From Paeniglutamicibacter psychrophenolicus (GTDB taxonomy: Bacteria > Actinomycetota > Actinomycetes > Actinomycetales > Micrococcaceae): a stretch of DNA of 64,000 nt. The notes beneath the pieces are model-generated. The model saw only the letters and a list, made by a program, of their open reading frames with translations. It was not told the origin of the DNA and searched no databases. Location of the stretch: contig NZ_JAUSSH010000015.1 in NCBI RefSeq assembly GCF_030812255.1, forward strand, positions 1 through 64,000, in the 5' to 3' direction. Position 1 is the first letter of the stretch; each line of letters opens with the position of its first letter. The position numbers and the translations under genes are program-made. Shown one piece after another: positions 17,117 through 26,194 of this stretch.

Positions 17117-19462
17117 CTATTCCAGCGGGAGCGGCCCGGCCGCCCGTTGGGCTTCGGCCAGGATCGCGGAAAGCAGGCGCACGGCCCCGGACTTGTCCAG
17201 CGGGTTGTTCTTGTTCCCGCACTTGGGGGACTGCACGCAGGAGGGACAACCGCTGGCGCATTCGCAGGCGGCAATCGCGTCCCGGGTGGCACCCAGCCAG
17301 GTGCGCGCCGCCTCGAAGCCGCGCTCGGCGAAACCGGCACCGCCCGGGTGTCCGTCGTACACGAAAATCGTCGGCATCCCGGTGTCCATGTGCAGCGCCG
17401 TGGACACCCCGCCGATGTCCCACCTGTCGCTGGAGGCCACCAGCGGCAGCAGCCCGATGGCCGCGTGTTCGGCCGCATGCAGCGCCCCGGGGAATTCCTC
17501 CGGGGTGATCCCGGCGGCCAGCAGCCGGGTCTCGGGGATGGTGAACCACACGGACTTGGTGTGCAGGTCCCGGGCTTCGAGCGCCAGCGGCTCCTCGGAG
17601 AGGATCTCGTTGCTCATCACCGACTTGCGCTGGAAGGACACCACCTGGGTGGTCACCACCACGTCGCCGAAGTTCGCGGTGATCGGCCCCCACGCCACCG
17701 CGCGGTCGTTGGTGACGACCTCGACCGTGGTGATGTCCCGGGCCTGGGTGTAGAAGTCCGGGTTGGCGCGGGTGACCATGACGCAGTGGTCGGTTTCGTT
17801 CAGCTCGTCGACCACATAGGTGGCGCCCTGGTGCACGTAGATGGCCCCGTCGTGCGCCTGGTAGTGCGTTTGCGGGGAGTCCATGGTGCCCAGCAGCGCG
17901 CCGGTGTCGGATTCGATGATGCTCACCGGCCCGCCGCCGTCGCCGCGCAGCTTCACCATGGAGGCTGCGTGCTCGGGGTGCGTCCAGAACCAGCCGGCCG
18001 GGCGACGGCGCAGGAACCCGCGCTCCACCAGCGAGTCCAGCAACCCCTGGGCGCTGGGCCCAAAGGCCGCCAAGTCCTCGGTGCGCAGCGGGAGTTCCTC
18101 GGCTGCGGCGCAGAGGTGCCCGGAGAGCACATAGGGGTTTTCCGGGTCGAAGACGGTGGCTTCGACCCCGGCGTCGAAGATCGCCTCGGGGTGGTTGACC
18201 AGGTAGGTGTCCAGCGGGTCGTCGCTGGCAACCAGCACCGCCAGCGAATCCTGCCCGGCGCGCCCGGCCCGCCCGATCTGCTGGAAGAACGAGGCCCGGG
18301 TCCCGGGCCAGCCGGCGACCAGCACCGCGTCGAGCCCGGCCACGTCGATGCCCAGTTCCAGCGCCGAGGTGGATGCGACACCCAGCAGGGTTCCGTCGCG
18401 CAACGCATTCTCCAGCTCCCGGCGCTCGGCGGGAAGGTAACCGGAGCGGTAGGCGGCCACCCGATCGGGCAGCGAGGGATGGACCTGGTCGACCATCGAG
18501 CGGGTGATCGTGGCGATGGTTTCGGCCCCGCGCCGAGACTTGATGAACGCCAGGGTCCGCACGTGGGAGCAGACCAGATTGGCCAGCAGGTTCGAGGTCT
18601 CGGCGATCACGGTGCGCCGGGTCGGTGCGCCGTTCTCCCCGTGCAGCTCGGTCAGCGGCGGCTCCCACAGCGCAACGGTCACCGAGCCCTTGGGGGAGAA
18701 GTCGTTGGTGACCTGCGTGGCCGGGGCGCCGATGAGCCTGGAGAAGGAGGCTGCCGGGTCGGCGCTGGTGGCCGAGGCCCCGATGAACACCGGGTTGGCC
18801 CCGTAGTGCGCGCAGATCCGGCGCAGGCGCCGCAACAGGTTGGCGATGTTGGAGCCGAAGACCCCGCGGTAGGAGTGGGCTTCGTCGATGACCACAAATT
18901 TCAGCCGGCGCAGCACCCGCGCCCACCAGGTGTGGTTGGGCAGGATCCCGAAGTGCAGCATGTCGGGGTTGGAAAGGATGAAGTTCGAGTGGTCGCGGAT
19001 CCAGCGCCGGGCCGAGACTTCGGTGTCCCCGTCGTAGCCGGCAGCCCGCACGGTGGGCAGCCGGTAGCCCTCGATCGCCTTGAGCTGGTCGGCGGCCAGC
19101 GCCTTGGTGGGTGCCAGGTAGAGCACCGTGGCGTCGTTGGGAACCAGGCTGGCCTGGTTCTGCAGGGCCGAGGTGTGGATCGCGTTCAGGGCCGGAAGCT
19201 GGTAGGCCAGCGACTTGCCCGAAGCGGTGCCGGTGGCCACGATGGTGTTGCTGCCCTCGTGGGCGAGGTTGGCGGCCTGCACCTGGTGCAGCCACGGGGA
19301 GGTCACGCCCGTGCGTTCGAAGGCGGCTCGCACTTCGGGGTGCACCCAGTCGGGCCAGGGGCCGGGCAGTGCGTCCCTGGCCTCGATGATCCGGGAATGG
19401 AGCAGCGCCTGGGGAGTTGGCCCGTGGCCCAGCAAGGCGATCTGTTCCGAGTAAGCGTTCAC
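17117..19462 (-). CDS. DEAD/DEAH-box helicase with C-terminal DUF1998/Zn domain
   Basis: 781 residues, the Rv3649 type (MrfA-like superfamily 2 helicase). Motif I VATGTASGKSLAYQLP, motif II DEAH in VVIDEAHSYRG, motif III GASATSADP and motif VI QQIGRAGRAGQ are present. The C-terminal part carries a Cys cluster at residues 733-748 (C733, 735, 739, 742, 748). B. subtilis MrfA, of the same architecture, acts in mitomycin repair; a DNA repair role is likely by analogy. It starts at a GTG with CACAAT 6 nt upstream, a degenerate leaderless pattern. Confidence 0.9.
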   Translation of the reverse strand: MNAYSEQIALLGHGPTPQALLHSRIIEARDALPGPWPDWVHPEVRAAFERTGVTSPWLHQVQAANLAHEGSNTIVATGTASGKSLAYQLPALNAIHTSALQNQASLVPNDATVLYLAPTKALAADQLKAIEGYRLPTVRAAGYDGDTEVSARRWIRDHSNFILSNPDMLHFGILPNHTWWARVLRRLKFVVIDEAHSYRGVFGSNIANLLRRLRRICAHYGANPVFIGASATSADPAASFSRLIGAPATQVTNDFSPKGSVTVALWEPPLTELHGENGAPTRRTVIAETSNLLANLVCSHVRTLAFIKSRRGAETIATITRSMVDQVHPSLPDRVAAYRSGYLPAERRELENALRDGTLLGVASTSALELGIDVAGLDAVLVAGWPGTRASFFQQIGRAGRAGQDSLAVLVASDDPLDTYLVNHPEAIFDAGVEATVFDPENPYVLSGHLCAAAEELPLRTEDLAAFGPSAQGLLDSLVERGFLRRRPAGWFWTHPEHAASMVKLRGDGGGPVSIIESDTGALLGTMDSPQTHYQAHDGAIYVHQGATYVVDELNETDHCVMVTRANPDFYTQARDITTVEVVTNDRAVAWGPITANFGDVVVTTQVVSFQRKSVMSNEILSEEPLALEARDLHTKSVWFTIPETRLLAAGITPEEFPGALHAAEHAAIGLLPLVASSDRWDIGGVSTALHMDTGMPTIFVYDGHPGGAGFAERGFEAARTWLGATRDAIAACECASGCPSCVQSPKCGNKNNPLDKSGAVRLLSAILAEAQRAAGPLPLE

Positions 19463-19512
19463 CGCTTCATTGTGGCATCACCGGGCACAGGCCCGTGGCC
19501 ACGTGAATAAGA

Positions 19513-19548
19513 AAGTGGTGGGCCTCGCATTCGCGAGACCCACCACTT
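19513..19548 (-). terminator. Terminator of the GNAT gene
   Basis: Stem AAGTGGTGGG/CCCACCACTT continued by an inner CTCGC/GCGAG helix with one mismatch and an ATTC loop, just beyond the stop of the acetyltransferase gene and before the helicase. Confidence 0.75.
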
Positions 19549-19568
19549 CGAGGTGCCGGAGGCCGCTT

Positions 19569-20237
19569 TTAGGCTTCCTGCTTGCCTTCAAAAAGTACGA
19601 CGTTGCCCAGGTTGGTCCAGCCCAGGGACTGGTACAGCTGCTGCCCGTCGATGCTGGCGATCAGCAGGCCTTCCTCGACGTCGTGTTCCAGGGCCAGGGA
19701 GACGAGGGCGCGCATGGTCAGGCTGCCCAGGCCCCGGCGCCGGAATTCCGGGGCCGTGATGATGCGGTCGAAGATGGCGTAGCCGTTGACGGCGGAAACG
19801 TGGCCGCTGGCCGCAACGACCTCCGGGTCATCGGCCGGGTGGACGGATACGTAGGCGTGCGTCTGGTCGCGTTCGATCTGGAAGGCGAAGCCATCGGTCG
19901 GACGCGGTTCCTCGACATCGTGGCCGCCCATCGCCGTGACCATCAGGACCTCGTCGGAATTAAGGACATTGAGCCCTGCCGCCCGGGCGGCCTCGATCAG
20001 GGTCGAAGTCTCGTCGGCAAACGCCGTCAGGCGACGCTTGGGATGCTTGTGCAGCGTCTCCGCGACGGCCACCAATTCCTCGTTGGAAGGCTCGTAAATG
20101 ACATATTCCCAGTCACCCGACGTGTCATGGCGCAGGGCTGCATGGACGCGACCCTCGTGCCTGCTCTCGTAGCCCCGTGCACCGGCCCAGCCAGATACCC
20201 ATGTACCGATTAATTCATCGCTTGCAGTAGATCCCAT
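19569..20237 (-). CDS. GNAT-family N-acetyltransferase
   Basis: 222 residues. The C-terminal GNAT fold is recognisable, with the acetyl-CoA pyrophosphate loop EFRRRGLGSLTMRALVSLA near residues 165-183 and the terminal YQSLGWTNLGNVVLF strand. The substrate is unknown. It starts at an ATG 6 nt from TAGGGT, so it is probably leaderless, and is divergent from trhO, whose promoter has the same layout. Confidence 0.85.
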   Translation of the reverse strand: MGSTASDELIGTWVSGWAGARGYESRHEGRVHAALRHDTSGDWEYVIYEPSNEELVAVAETLHKHPKRRLTAFADETSTLIEAARAAGLNVLNSDEVLMVTAMGGHDVEEPRPTDGFAFQIERDQTHAYVSVHPADDPEVVAASGHVSAVNGYAIFDRIITAPEFRRRGLGSLTMRALVSLALEHDVEEGLLIASIDGQQLYQSLGWTNLGNVVLFEGKQEA

Positions 20238-20243
20238 GTTCCG

Positions 20244-20249
20244 ACCCTA
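20244..20249 (-). promoter_or_regulatory. Leaderless -10 element of the GNAT gene
   Basis: TAGGGT on the minus strand, 6 nt before the ATG at 20237, no Shine-Dalgarno. Confidence 0.55.
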
Positions 20250-20361
20250 CCCCGTGTCCTGCCTACCTGGCGTCCATTTGGGGGAACTGTTGCAAGCTTG
20301 AAACACTGCGTTAACCAGGTGATCACTGCCACCTCACGTGCGCCGAACGGGTTTTAGGCCA

Positions 20362-20367
20362 TACCCT
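20362..20367 (+). promoter_or_regulatory. Leaderless -10 element of trhO
   Basis: TACCCT, 7 nt before the GTG at 20375. Supports the GTG start. Confidence 0.5.
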
Positions 20368-20374
20368 TAAGAGT

Positions 20375-21289
20375 GTGTCGCAGAACCGAATTGTCTTGTA
20401 TTACGCCTTTGTCCCGCTGGCCGATCCCGAGGCCGTGCGCCTCTGGCAGCGTGCCCTTCTGGAGAGGTGGGGTCTGCGTGGCCGCATCATCATTTCCAAG
20501 GACGGCATCAACGGAACGGTCGGGGGTGGCATCAAGGAAGTCAAGAAGTATGTGAAGGCCACCCGGGAGTATCCGGCGTTCAAGAAAATGGACATCAAGT
20601 GGTCGGAAGGCTCTGCCGAGGACTTCCCCCGGATCTCGGTCAAGGTCCGTGACGAGGTGGTTTCCTTTGGGGCCCCCGGCGAGCTGGAAGTCGATGAAAA
20701 CGGCGTGGTGGGCGGCGGTGTCCATCTCAAGCCCGAGGCCCTGCACGAGCTGGTGGAGTCGAAGAAGGCCGCGGGCCAGGAGGTCTTGTTCTTCGACGGC
20801 CGCAACGCCTTTGAGGCGCAGATCGGCAAGTTCAAGAACGCGATCGTGCCGGAGGTCGAAACCACCCACGATTTCATCGCAGAGATCGAATCGGGCAAGT
20901 ACGACGGGATGAAGGACCAGCCGATCGTCACCTATTGCACGGGCGGCATCCGCTGCGAGGTGCTCTCGGCGCTCATGGTCAAGCGCGGTTTCACCGAGGT
21001 CTACCAGATGCAGGGCGGCATCGTCCGCTACGGGGAAACCTACGGCGACAAGGGACTGTGGGAAGGATCACTGTATGTCTTCGACAAGCGCATGCACATG
21101 GAGTTCAGCGAAGACGCAGTGACCATCGGAAAATGCGTGTGCTGCGAGGCCCCGACGAACAAGTTCGAGAACTGCTCGAACCTCTCCTGCCGGAACCTGC
21201 GGCTCTTCTGCGCCGAATGCGCCGCGACCGACGAACTGCGCCAGTGCCCCGACTGCGTCGCGGAAGCCACTGACCTCCTTAACGCCTAG
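20375..21289 (+). CDS. trhO: tRNA uridine(34) hydroxylase TrhO (rhodanese-like)
   Basis: 304 residues, YceA/TrhO family, which performs O2-dependent hydroxylation of U34 in tRNA. An N-terminal acylphosphatase-like part is followed by a rhodanese domain with the active-site loop CTGGIRCE (about residues 189-196) and a C-terminal Cys-rich region (CVCCEAP...CSNLSCRN...CAEC...CPDC) that probably binds zinc. The GTG start is set by a -10 element 7 nt upstream. Single gene, convergent with the HNH gene. Confidence 0.92.
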   Translation: MSQNRIVLYYAFVPLADPEAVRLWQRALLERWGLRGRIIISKDGINGTVGGGIKEVKKYVKATREYPAFKKMDIKWSEGSAEDFPRISVKVRDEVVSFGAPGELEVDENGVVGGGVHLKPEALHELVESKKAAGQEVLFFDGRNAFEAQIGKFKNAIVPEVETTHDFIAEIESGKYDGMKDQPIVTYCTGGIRCEVLSALMVKRGFTEVYQMQGGIVRYGETYGDKGLWEGSLYVFDKRMHMEFSEDAVTIGKCVCCEAPTNKFENCSNLSCRNLRLFCAECAATDELRQCPDCVAEATDLLNA

Positions 21290-21404
21290 GCCGGCATTCC
21301 CCCTGGGATAGGGGATCGCAATGCCCCGGGACGCAATTTTCTTGAAGATCGGGACTGGGCGGTTCTCTTCCGGCCACGCGCCGGAGGCGGACCGCCTTTT
21401 CGTA

Positions 21405-21431
21405 CCCGCCCGCCGGCCGTCGGCGGGCGGG
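21405..21431. terminator. Bidirectional hairpin between trhO and the HNH gene
   Basis: Perfect 11-bp stem CCCGCCCGCCG/CGGCGGGCGGG with a GCCGT loop between two convergent genes. It has no T tract, so its terminator role rests on position and stem strength. Confidence 0.55.
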
Positions 21432-21471
21432 CGATTGATCCGCGGCTCGATGCCCGGCCCGGCAGCAGGGC

Positions 21472-23304
21472 TCAGAACAGGCGTGGTTCGGGGGTGCGCC
21501 AGTAGGTGTTGCGCCGCGGTTTTTGCTCGGGATCCATGAACTTGGGCAGGATGACGGAGAAGAGACCGTCGTCGTCGCGGATGACCTTGAAGAGCCCGGC
21601 ATGGAAGCCGTGGTGTGCGTCGGGGCAGCAGGGGGCTCCGAGGTGGATCGCGGTCCTGCCGCCGTCGGCGTAGAAATCAAAGTGGTGGATCTCGAGGTGC
21701 TCGGGTGGCACCGTGCAGCCGGGCATGATGCATCCTCCATAGAGGGCAATGATGGCCTCGCGCATGTAGTCGGGGAAAAAACGTTCCTCCTGACCGAGGT
21801 CCAGGATCCGGGACTTTCCGTTGAGGGTCATGGGCACGGCTCCGCCGTTGCACAAAGCCTGGCGCAGTTCCGCCGGTGTCAGTTTTTGGCCATGGCTGGT
21901 GATGCCGTGGGTGTCGGCCAATCCGCGCAGTTCGTCCAGGGTCGCGATGATGAAGGTCGTCGGGGAGGGGATGCCGATGGTTTTCTTCCCGGTGCGTGAT
22001 TGGCCCGCCACCCTGATGAGGTTGACCAGTCCCTGCAGGTGTCGTTGGGGCGGGGTGAGTCCGTCGCCTCCATAGGCGGTGGAGTTCATGGTTCCCGGGT
22101 CGAATAGCCTATTCCGGGTGCCGGCGTCGCTGCCGGTGCCGTTTGCGCCGAACAGGTTGCCGATGATGCCCGGACCCTCGGGGTCCAGTGAGAGCTTCCG
22201 GATGGCGGCCGGGTCGGTGAGAGGGGCGCCGGTGGCGGGGTCGGTGAGGAAAACCGGGAATCCGGAGTCGGTGCCGGCCTGGTCGGGTGTGCCCGGCTGG
22301 CCCTTGGAACCCTTGGTTCCGGCCTTACTTGCCGTGGCGGGCGCGCCTTCACCCGTTGTCGAAGTGGAGGCCAGGGCCTGGGCGAGCAGCCCGTCGCGGT
22401 CGCCGGCCTTGGTCTTCGGGTTGTCGGTGCTGGCGCACAGGGCCAGCAGGGCCTCGGTGTCCCGTGGCATGGTGCGCAGCAGGAACTCGCCGATACCGCC
22501 GGTGGTCCCGCGGTAGAACAGCCCGGTCTTGGCCCGCAGGATTTCCTCCGGAACCTCGGCGATGTCCTGCTCGAGGGTGGCTTGGATCCCGGCCAGCAGC
22601 TTCGCGGTGGTGCGGGGGTCCTCCCGGCGGACGGACTCGGCGACCTGGCGCTCGAGCTCCCCGGCCAAGCGGGACGGTTCGGGGCGCTGGCTAATGTGCG
22701 GGGCGAGTTCCTCCAGTTTTCGCGCCGCGGCCCCGATCTGGCCGGGGTCGGCGCTCCCGTCGGCCAGGTCCCCTGCCAGCACCGGGTACTTCGGCGGGGT
22801 CGTATCCCCGTTGAGGTCTGTGCCCGGCAGCAGCCGATCGATCGACCGCATCCGTTCGCGGGCCGCGAAGAAGCTGATGTGCAGCAAACCGGTGAGCATC
22901 GCGGTGGTGTCCTTGAAGACCGGCCGCCCGGTCGGGACCGTGGCCGGGTCCGCCGGCAAGAGCACCGACCCCTCCACGTAGGGAACCGGGTCGTCGTGGA
23001 TCTCGGTGATCTTGGTGAAGGCTTCTTGGGGGAGTTCGTGGGCCAGGGTGCGGCGTGCGGTGTCGGCGGCCAGCAGCTGGGTGTGGACTGCGGTGCGGTG
23101 CGCATCCTCGGCCAGCTGGGCGAACAGCACTGCCTGCACGGGGGACTTGGTGCGCGCGGCAATGCTGCGGCCCAGGTCCCTGACCAGCGCCTGGGCCTCG
23201 AGCAGGGCGCGCAGTTCATCGTCCGGGGACACGTGGTGTCCCGGGGCGCCGCGGGTGCCCGCGGTGAGTTCGATGAACCGGGTTGCTTCCATGTCCACCA
23301 GCAT
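21472..23304 (-). CDS. DUF222/13E12-type HNH endonuclease family protein
   Basis: 610 residues. A long N-terminal DUF222-type region is followed by a low-complexity linker and a C-terminal HNH domain: GGCIMPGCTVPPEHLEIHHFDFYADGG then CCPDAHHGFHAG, with Cys pairs likely binding zinc and the HH pair forming the active site. These proteins are multicopy and patchily distributed in Micrococcaceae and other actinobacteria; the biological role is unknown. Two alternative ATGs (23304, 23292) exist. The lower conservation of the spot and the decayed neighbour suggest a variable site. Confidence 0.85.
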   Translation of the reverse strand: MLVDMEATRFIELTAGTRGAPGHHVSPDDELRALLEAQALVRDLGRSIAARTKSPVQAVLFAQLAEDAHRTAVHTQLLAADTARRTLAHELPQEAFTKITEIHDDPVPYVEGSVLLPADPATVPTGRPVFKDTTAMLTGLLHISFFAARERMRSIDRLLPGTDLNGDTTPPKYPVLAGDLADGSADPGQIGAAARKLEELAPHISQRPEPSRLAGELERQVAESVRREDPRTTAKLLAGIQATLEQDIAEVPEEILRAKTGLFYRGTTGGIGEFLLRTMPRDTEALLALCASTDNPKTKAGDRDGLLAQALASTSTTGEGAPATASKAGTKGSKGQPGTPDQAGTDSGFPVFLTDPATGAPLTDPAAIRKLSLDPEGPGIIGNLFGANGTGSDAGTRNRLFDPGTMNSTAYGGDGLTPPQRHLQGLVNLIRVAGQSRTGKKTIGIPSPTTFIIATLDELRGLADTHGITSHGQKLTPAELRQALCNGGAVPMTLNGKSRILDLGQEERFFPDYMREAIIALYGGCIMPGCTVPPEHLEIHHFDFYADGGRTAIHLGAPCCPDAHHGFHAGLFKVIRDDDGLFSVILPKFMDPEQKPRRNTYWRTPEPRLF

Positions 23305-23361
23305 GCGCCGAACAGGGGAGCCGCGGGGGCGGGTCCGGGAATCTGTGGATAACTATTTTTT

Positions 23362-23908
23362 CTAATGGACTGGTTTCGGGGAAGACCGGCACCGGAAGGC
23401 ACAAGGCGGGGGTAGCCCTTTCCAGCCAGCACGATCAGGGCGACGCCGACGCCGACCACGGCCAGCCCCAGCCGAACAGGCGACGATGGTGAACCTGCCG
23501 GCCGGCGTCAGCGACACCACCCCCGGGCGTTCCAGCGGTCCAATGAGCCGGCCGCCGTGCAGGCCAGGAAGGGGTCGGGTGGCTTCGGCGCGCACCGTGC
23601 GCGGGTGCATGGTCCCCGGGTGCAGGGCGCTGCGCACCACGATGTTGGCGCTTTCAACCAGGAAAAGGCCCACGGCAAACACCATGGCCAGCGGCTCCGG
23701 GGATAGTCGCGGATCCACGCGGGCGCGGTGGTGGTCAGCCATTGCGCGGCAGGGGTTTCGTAACAGGGTGTACCTGCTTCGGTGAACAGGAAGACAGCGG
23801 TTGCCACCAGGAGTCCCGTTGCGGGCCACGGCCACTGCACCGCCGGGGCATTCTTGCGGCCGGCGGTGCAGGCCAGCCAGAACCAATATCGTCCAAAAAA
23901 TAAGTATT
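23362..23908 (-). pseudogene. Decayed membrane-protein gene with at least two frameshifts
   Basis: Three consecutive pieces of one likely membrane protein lie in alternating frames. From ~23900 to ~23715 one frame reads RYWFWLACTAGR...ATGLLVATAVFLF. From ~23710 to ~23480 a second reads LAMVFAVGLFLVESANIVVR...GGRLIGPLER. From ~23475 to ~23400 the first frame resumes with VVGVGVALIVLAGKG. The GGRLIGPLER and AGKG blocks are, in my recollection, conserved in an uncharacterised actinobacterial membrane family. No start codon follows the in-frame TAG near 23914, so the 5' end is also damaged. Sequencing indels are the alternative explanation. Confidence 0.55.
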
Positions 23909-23924
23909 TAACCTATATTTTGGG
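23893..23924. promoter_or_regulatory. AT-rich imperfect dyad at the 5' end of the pseudogene
   Basis: CCAAAAAATAAG and CTATATTTTGG face each other across ~8 bp in a locally very AT-rich stretch, unlike the surrounding sequence. It could be a relic operator or promoter of the decayed gene. No regulator is identified. Confidence 0.3.
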
Positions 23925-23926
23925 GA

Positions 23927-24511
23927 TCATGAGGTGGCGGATTCGGCCGGCCACATGCCGACGGCACCGTCCCCGGGGGAGATCATTTCGTGTTCCGTGT
24001 GGAAAACCCGCAGGCCGCGGGCCTCGTAGTTGGCGATGGCCGCCGGGCCGTCCAGGGTGCAGGTGTGCACCCAGACCCGGGACACCGGGCCGAAGCCCTC
24101 GAAACGTGTATCCAGGTCCCACGCCCGGGAAATTCCCTCGGTCAGCAACGCGCCGCCCAGGCCCCGGCCGATGCAATGGGGGAACAGGCCGAAGTACATG
24201 ATCTCGACCTCCGTCGCCGCACCCTCGGAGCGTCCCACCAGCTCGATGTATCCGCCCGGTGCCCCGTCAACGTAAAGCACATGGGTTTCGGTGCCCGGGG
24301 CCAACAACAGCGATTCCCACTCTGTGCGGGTCAGGGCCAGGCGGTCGGCCCAGTTCCATCCGCTGCCCACTCCCCGGTAGAGGAACTTGCTGAACTCCGG
24401 GGTGATGGCCTCGACCCGTTCGATCCTCGCCCCGGCAGGCAGGGCCCGCCCGGAGGGGATCAGCTCGTCGGGGGAAAGCTGCTGCAGGTGCGTGGTGGTG
24501 ACTTCAATCAT
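23927..24511 (-). CDS. GNAT-family N-acetyltransferase
   Basis: 194 residues from the ATG at 24511. The GNAT core is visible: YGGV-type strands (GGYIELVGRSEG), VEIMYFGLFPHCIGRGLGGALLTEGI as the acetyl-CoA loop, and the final IANYEARGLRVFHTE. The substrate is unknown. I choose this ATG over those at 24520 and 24523 because TATGAT, a perfect TANNNT element, ends 7 nt upstream. It is divergent from the methyltransferase gene, whose start has the same architecture. Confidence 0.85.
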   Translation of the reverse strand: MIEVTTTHLQQLSPDELIPSGRALPAGARIERVEAITPEFSKFLYRGVGSGWNWADRLALTRTEWESLLLAPGTETHVLYVDGAPGGYIELVGRSEGAATEVEIMYFGLFPHCIGRGLGGALLTEGISRAWDLDTRFEGFGPVSRVWVHTCTLDGPAAIANYEARGLRVFHTEHEMISPGDGAVGMWPAESATS

Positions 24512-24518
24512 GGCTTCC

Positions 24519-24524
24519 ATCATA
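24519..24524 (-). promoter_or_regulatory. Leaderless -10 element of the second GNAT gene
   Basis: TATGAT on the minus strand, 7 nt before the ATG at 24511. It would place the two upstream ATGs inside the promoter. Confidence 0.5.
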
Positions 24525-24556
24525 GGCAAGGCGGTGCCCGGTTTGAGCGACGTCGA

Positions 24557-24562
24557 TAGACT
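24557..24562 (+). promoter_or_regulatory. Leaderless -10 element of the methyltransferase gene
   Basis: TAGACT, 7 nt before the GTG at 24570, with no Shine-Dalgarno. Confidence 0.55.
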
Positions 24563-24569
24563 GTGAAGC

Positions 24570-26183
24570 GTGACTTCCACCATTGATTTTGCCCAGGTTC
24601 CCGATGCCCCCCGCAGCGACGATGTCGCGCTCCTGGACCGGTTTGCCGCCGACCTGCGGGCGGCCGGATACGGGCACGAGTCAATCACCGGATTCCTGGG
24701 CGATGTCGCCCACGAGGCGCTGATGCGCGATGCGCTCGTCCCGGCACTGCGCCGCATCTCCTCGGAGCCGGAGCCCGGCGCGCTGGGGACCATGCTCGGG
24801 CTGTTCATGCTGGGCGCCGATGCCGGACACGACGAGGTCGCCGCCGCATTCGAAGCCACGGGCATCGACGGGCTGCTGCGGCTCGATGCCATCGAACCGT
24901 CCGACGGAGGCCAGGGACGGTGGCGGGCGAAAATCGACCTGCGCCCGCACGCCTCGGATGCCGACGCAGAGCTCTGGGTCGCCAGCGACCTCGGGGCCCA
25001 CCAGCGCCCGGGAGTGCTGCGCCACGACCACGTGCTGGGCATCGGCCAGGCGTCGCTGACCCTGGCCCAGACCACCATCCGCCCGCAGGTCGACACCGCC
25101 CTGGACCTGGGCACCGGCTGCGGGATACAGGCGTTCCACCTGCTGTCCCACGCCCGCAAGGTCGTCGCCACCGACATCTCGGCCCGCGCCCTGGGATTCA
25201 CCCGCTTCAACCTGCTGCTGAACCACGCGGCCCTGGACCTGGACCCGGGGAACCTGGCCGCACGCATCGAGCTGCGCCAGGGCTCCCTGCTTGAGCCGGT
25301 GGCGGGCGAGCGCTTCGACCTGGTGGTTTCCAACCCGCCGTTCGTCATCACCCCGCGCCTCGATGGCCAAGACGACGCCGAGCGCTTCACCTACCGCGAC
25401 GGCGGGATGCCCGGGGACACTCTGGTGGAGACCCTGGTGCGTTCGATCCCCGGGGTCCTTAACCCCGGAGGAAGCGCGCAGATGCTCGCCAACTGGGAAA
25501 TCACCGCCGCGGCATCCGAGGGGGAGGGCCCGGAATGGAGCGACGGCCCACGCTCCTGGCTCACCGGGGACACCGAGGCCTGGTTCATCCAGCGCGAAGC
25601 GGTCAGCCCCACGCAGTACGCCGAGACCTGGCTGCGCGACGCCTCGCAGGGGCGGGACGCACAGGAGTTCGCCCTGCAGTACGGCGCGTACCTGAATGAC
25701 TTCGCCTCGCGCAACGTCGCAGCCATCGGCTTCGGCATGGTGTGGCTGCGCCGCCCGGGGACCGGGAGCTCCGGATTCGGGAGGCTCTTCGAGTCCATCG
25801 GCTACCCCATTGAGCAGCCCGTCGGCCCGTACCTGGCCCGCGACATCGCCGTGGCGGACGAACTGGAGCCACGGGACGTGGGCGCGCTGCACCTGGTGGT
25901 GGCCGAGGACGTCACCGAGGAACGCCACCAGCGTCCGGGCGCCGAGCATCCCGGGGTGATCTTGTTACGCCAAGGTGCCGGATTGCGGCGGACCGAAATA
26001 CTTGACACCGCCCTGGCCGGCTTCGTTTCCGCCTGCGACGGGGACCTGGACGTATCGTCCCTAGTCGGTGCGTTGGAGTCGCTGATTTCCCCAGGCGATT
26101 CGGAGTTTTCCGCAAGGCTTTATGAAGGGGTTGTCCGGCTCATTAAGCGTGGCTTCCTTTTGGAGATGCGAAACAACCGCTAA
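24570..26183 (+). CDS. PrmC/HemK-like class I methyltransferase with DUF7059-type N-terminus
   Basis: 537 residues. An N-terminal helical domain (~170 residues) precedes a SAM-dependent methyltransferase core: ALDLGTGCGIQAFHLL (motif I), VATDISARALGFTRFN (motif II) and VVSNPPFV (the NPPF catalytic motif of N-methyltransferases acting on amides or aromatic amines), with a further C-terminal domain. The substrate is not known; the NPPF motif suggests a protein glutamine, DNA base or RNA base. It is followed 11 bp later by an ArsR-like regulator with its own -10 element. Confidence 0.83.
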   Translation: MTSTIDFAQVPDAPRSDDVALLDRFAADLRAAGYGHESITGFLGDVAHEALMRDALVPALRRISSEPEPGALGTMLGLFMLGADAGHDEVAAAFEATGIDGLLRLDAIEPSDGGQGRWRAKIDLRPHASDADAELWVASDLGAHQRPGVLRHDHVLGIGQASLTLAQTTIRPQVDTALDLGTGCGIQAFHLLSHARKVVATDISARALGFTRFNLLLNHAALDLDPGNLAARIELRQGSLLEPVAGERFDLVVSNPPFVITPRLDGQDDAERFTYRDGGMPGDTLVETLVRSIPGVLNPGGSAQMLANWEITAAASEGEGPEWSDGPRSWLTGDTEAWFIQREAVSPTQYAETWLRDASQGRDAQEFALQYGAYLNDFASRNVAAIGFGMVWLRRPGTGSSGFGRLFESIGYPIEQPVGPYLARDIAVADELEPRDVGALHLVVAEDVTEERHQRPGAEHPGVILLRQGAGLRRTEILDTALAGFVSACDGDLDVSSLVGALESLISPGDSEFSARLYEGVVRLIKRGFLLEMRNNR

Positions 26184-26186
26184 AGT
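26181..26186 (+). promoter_or_regulatory. Leaderless -10 element of the ArsR-like gene
   Basis: TAAAGT, 8 nt before the ATG at 26195, the intervening bases being mostly T. It overlaps the stop codon of the methyltransferase gene. Confidence 0.45.
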
Positions 26187-26194
26187 TTTTTTAT

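Noticed and set aside
17147-19510. 787-codon frame antisense to the helicase
   Set aside because: The helicase motifs are intact on the minus strand; the antisense product has none.
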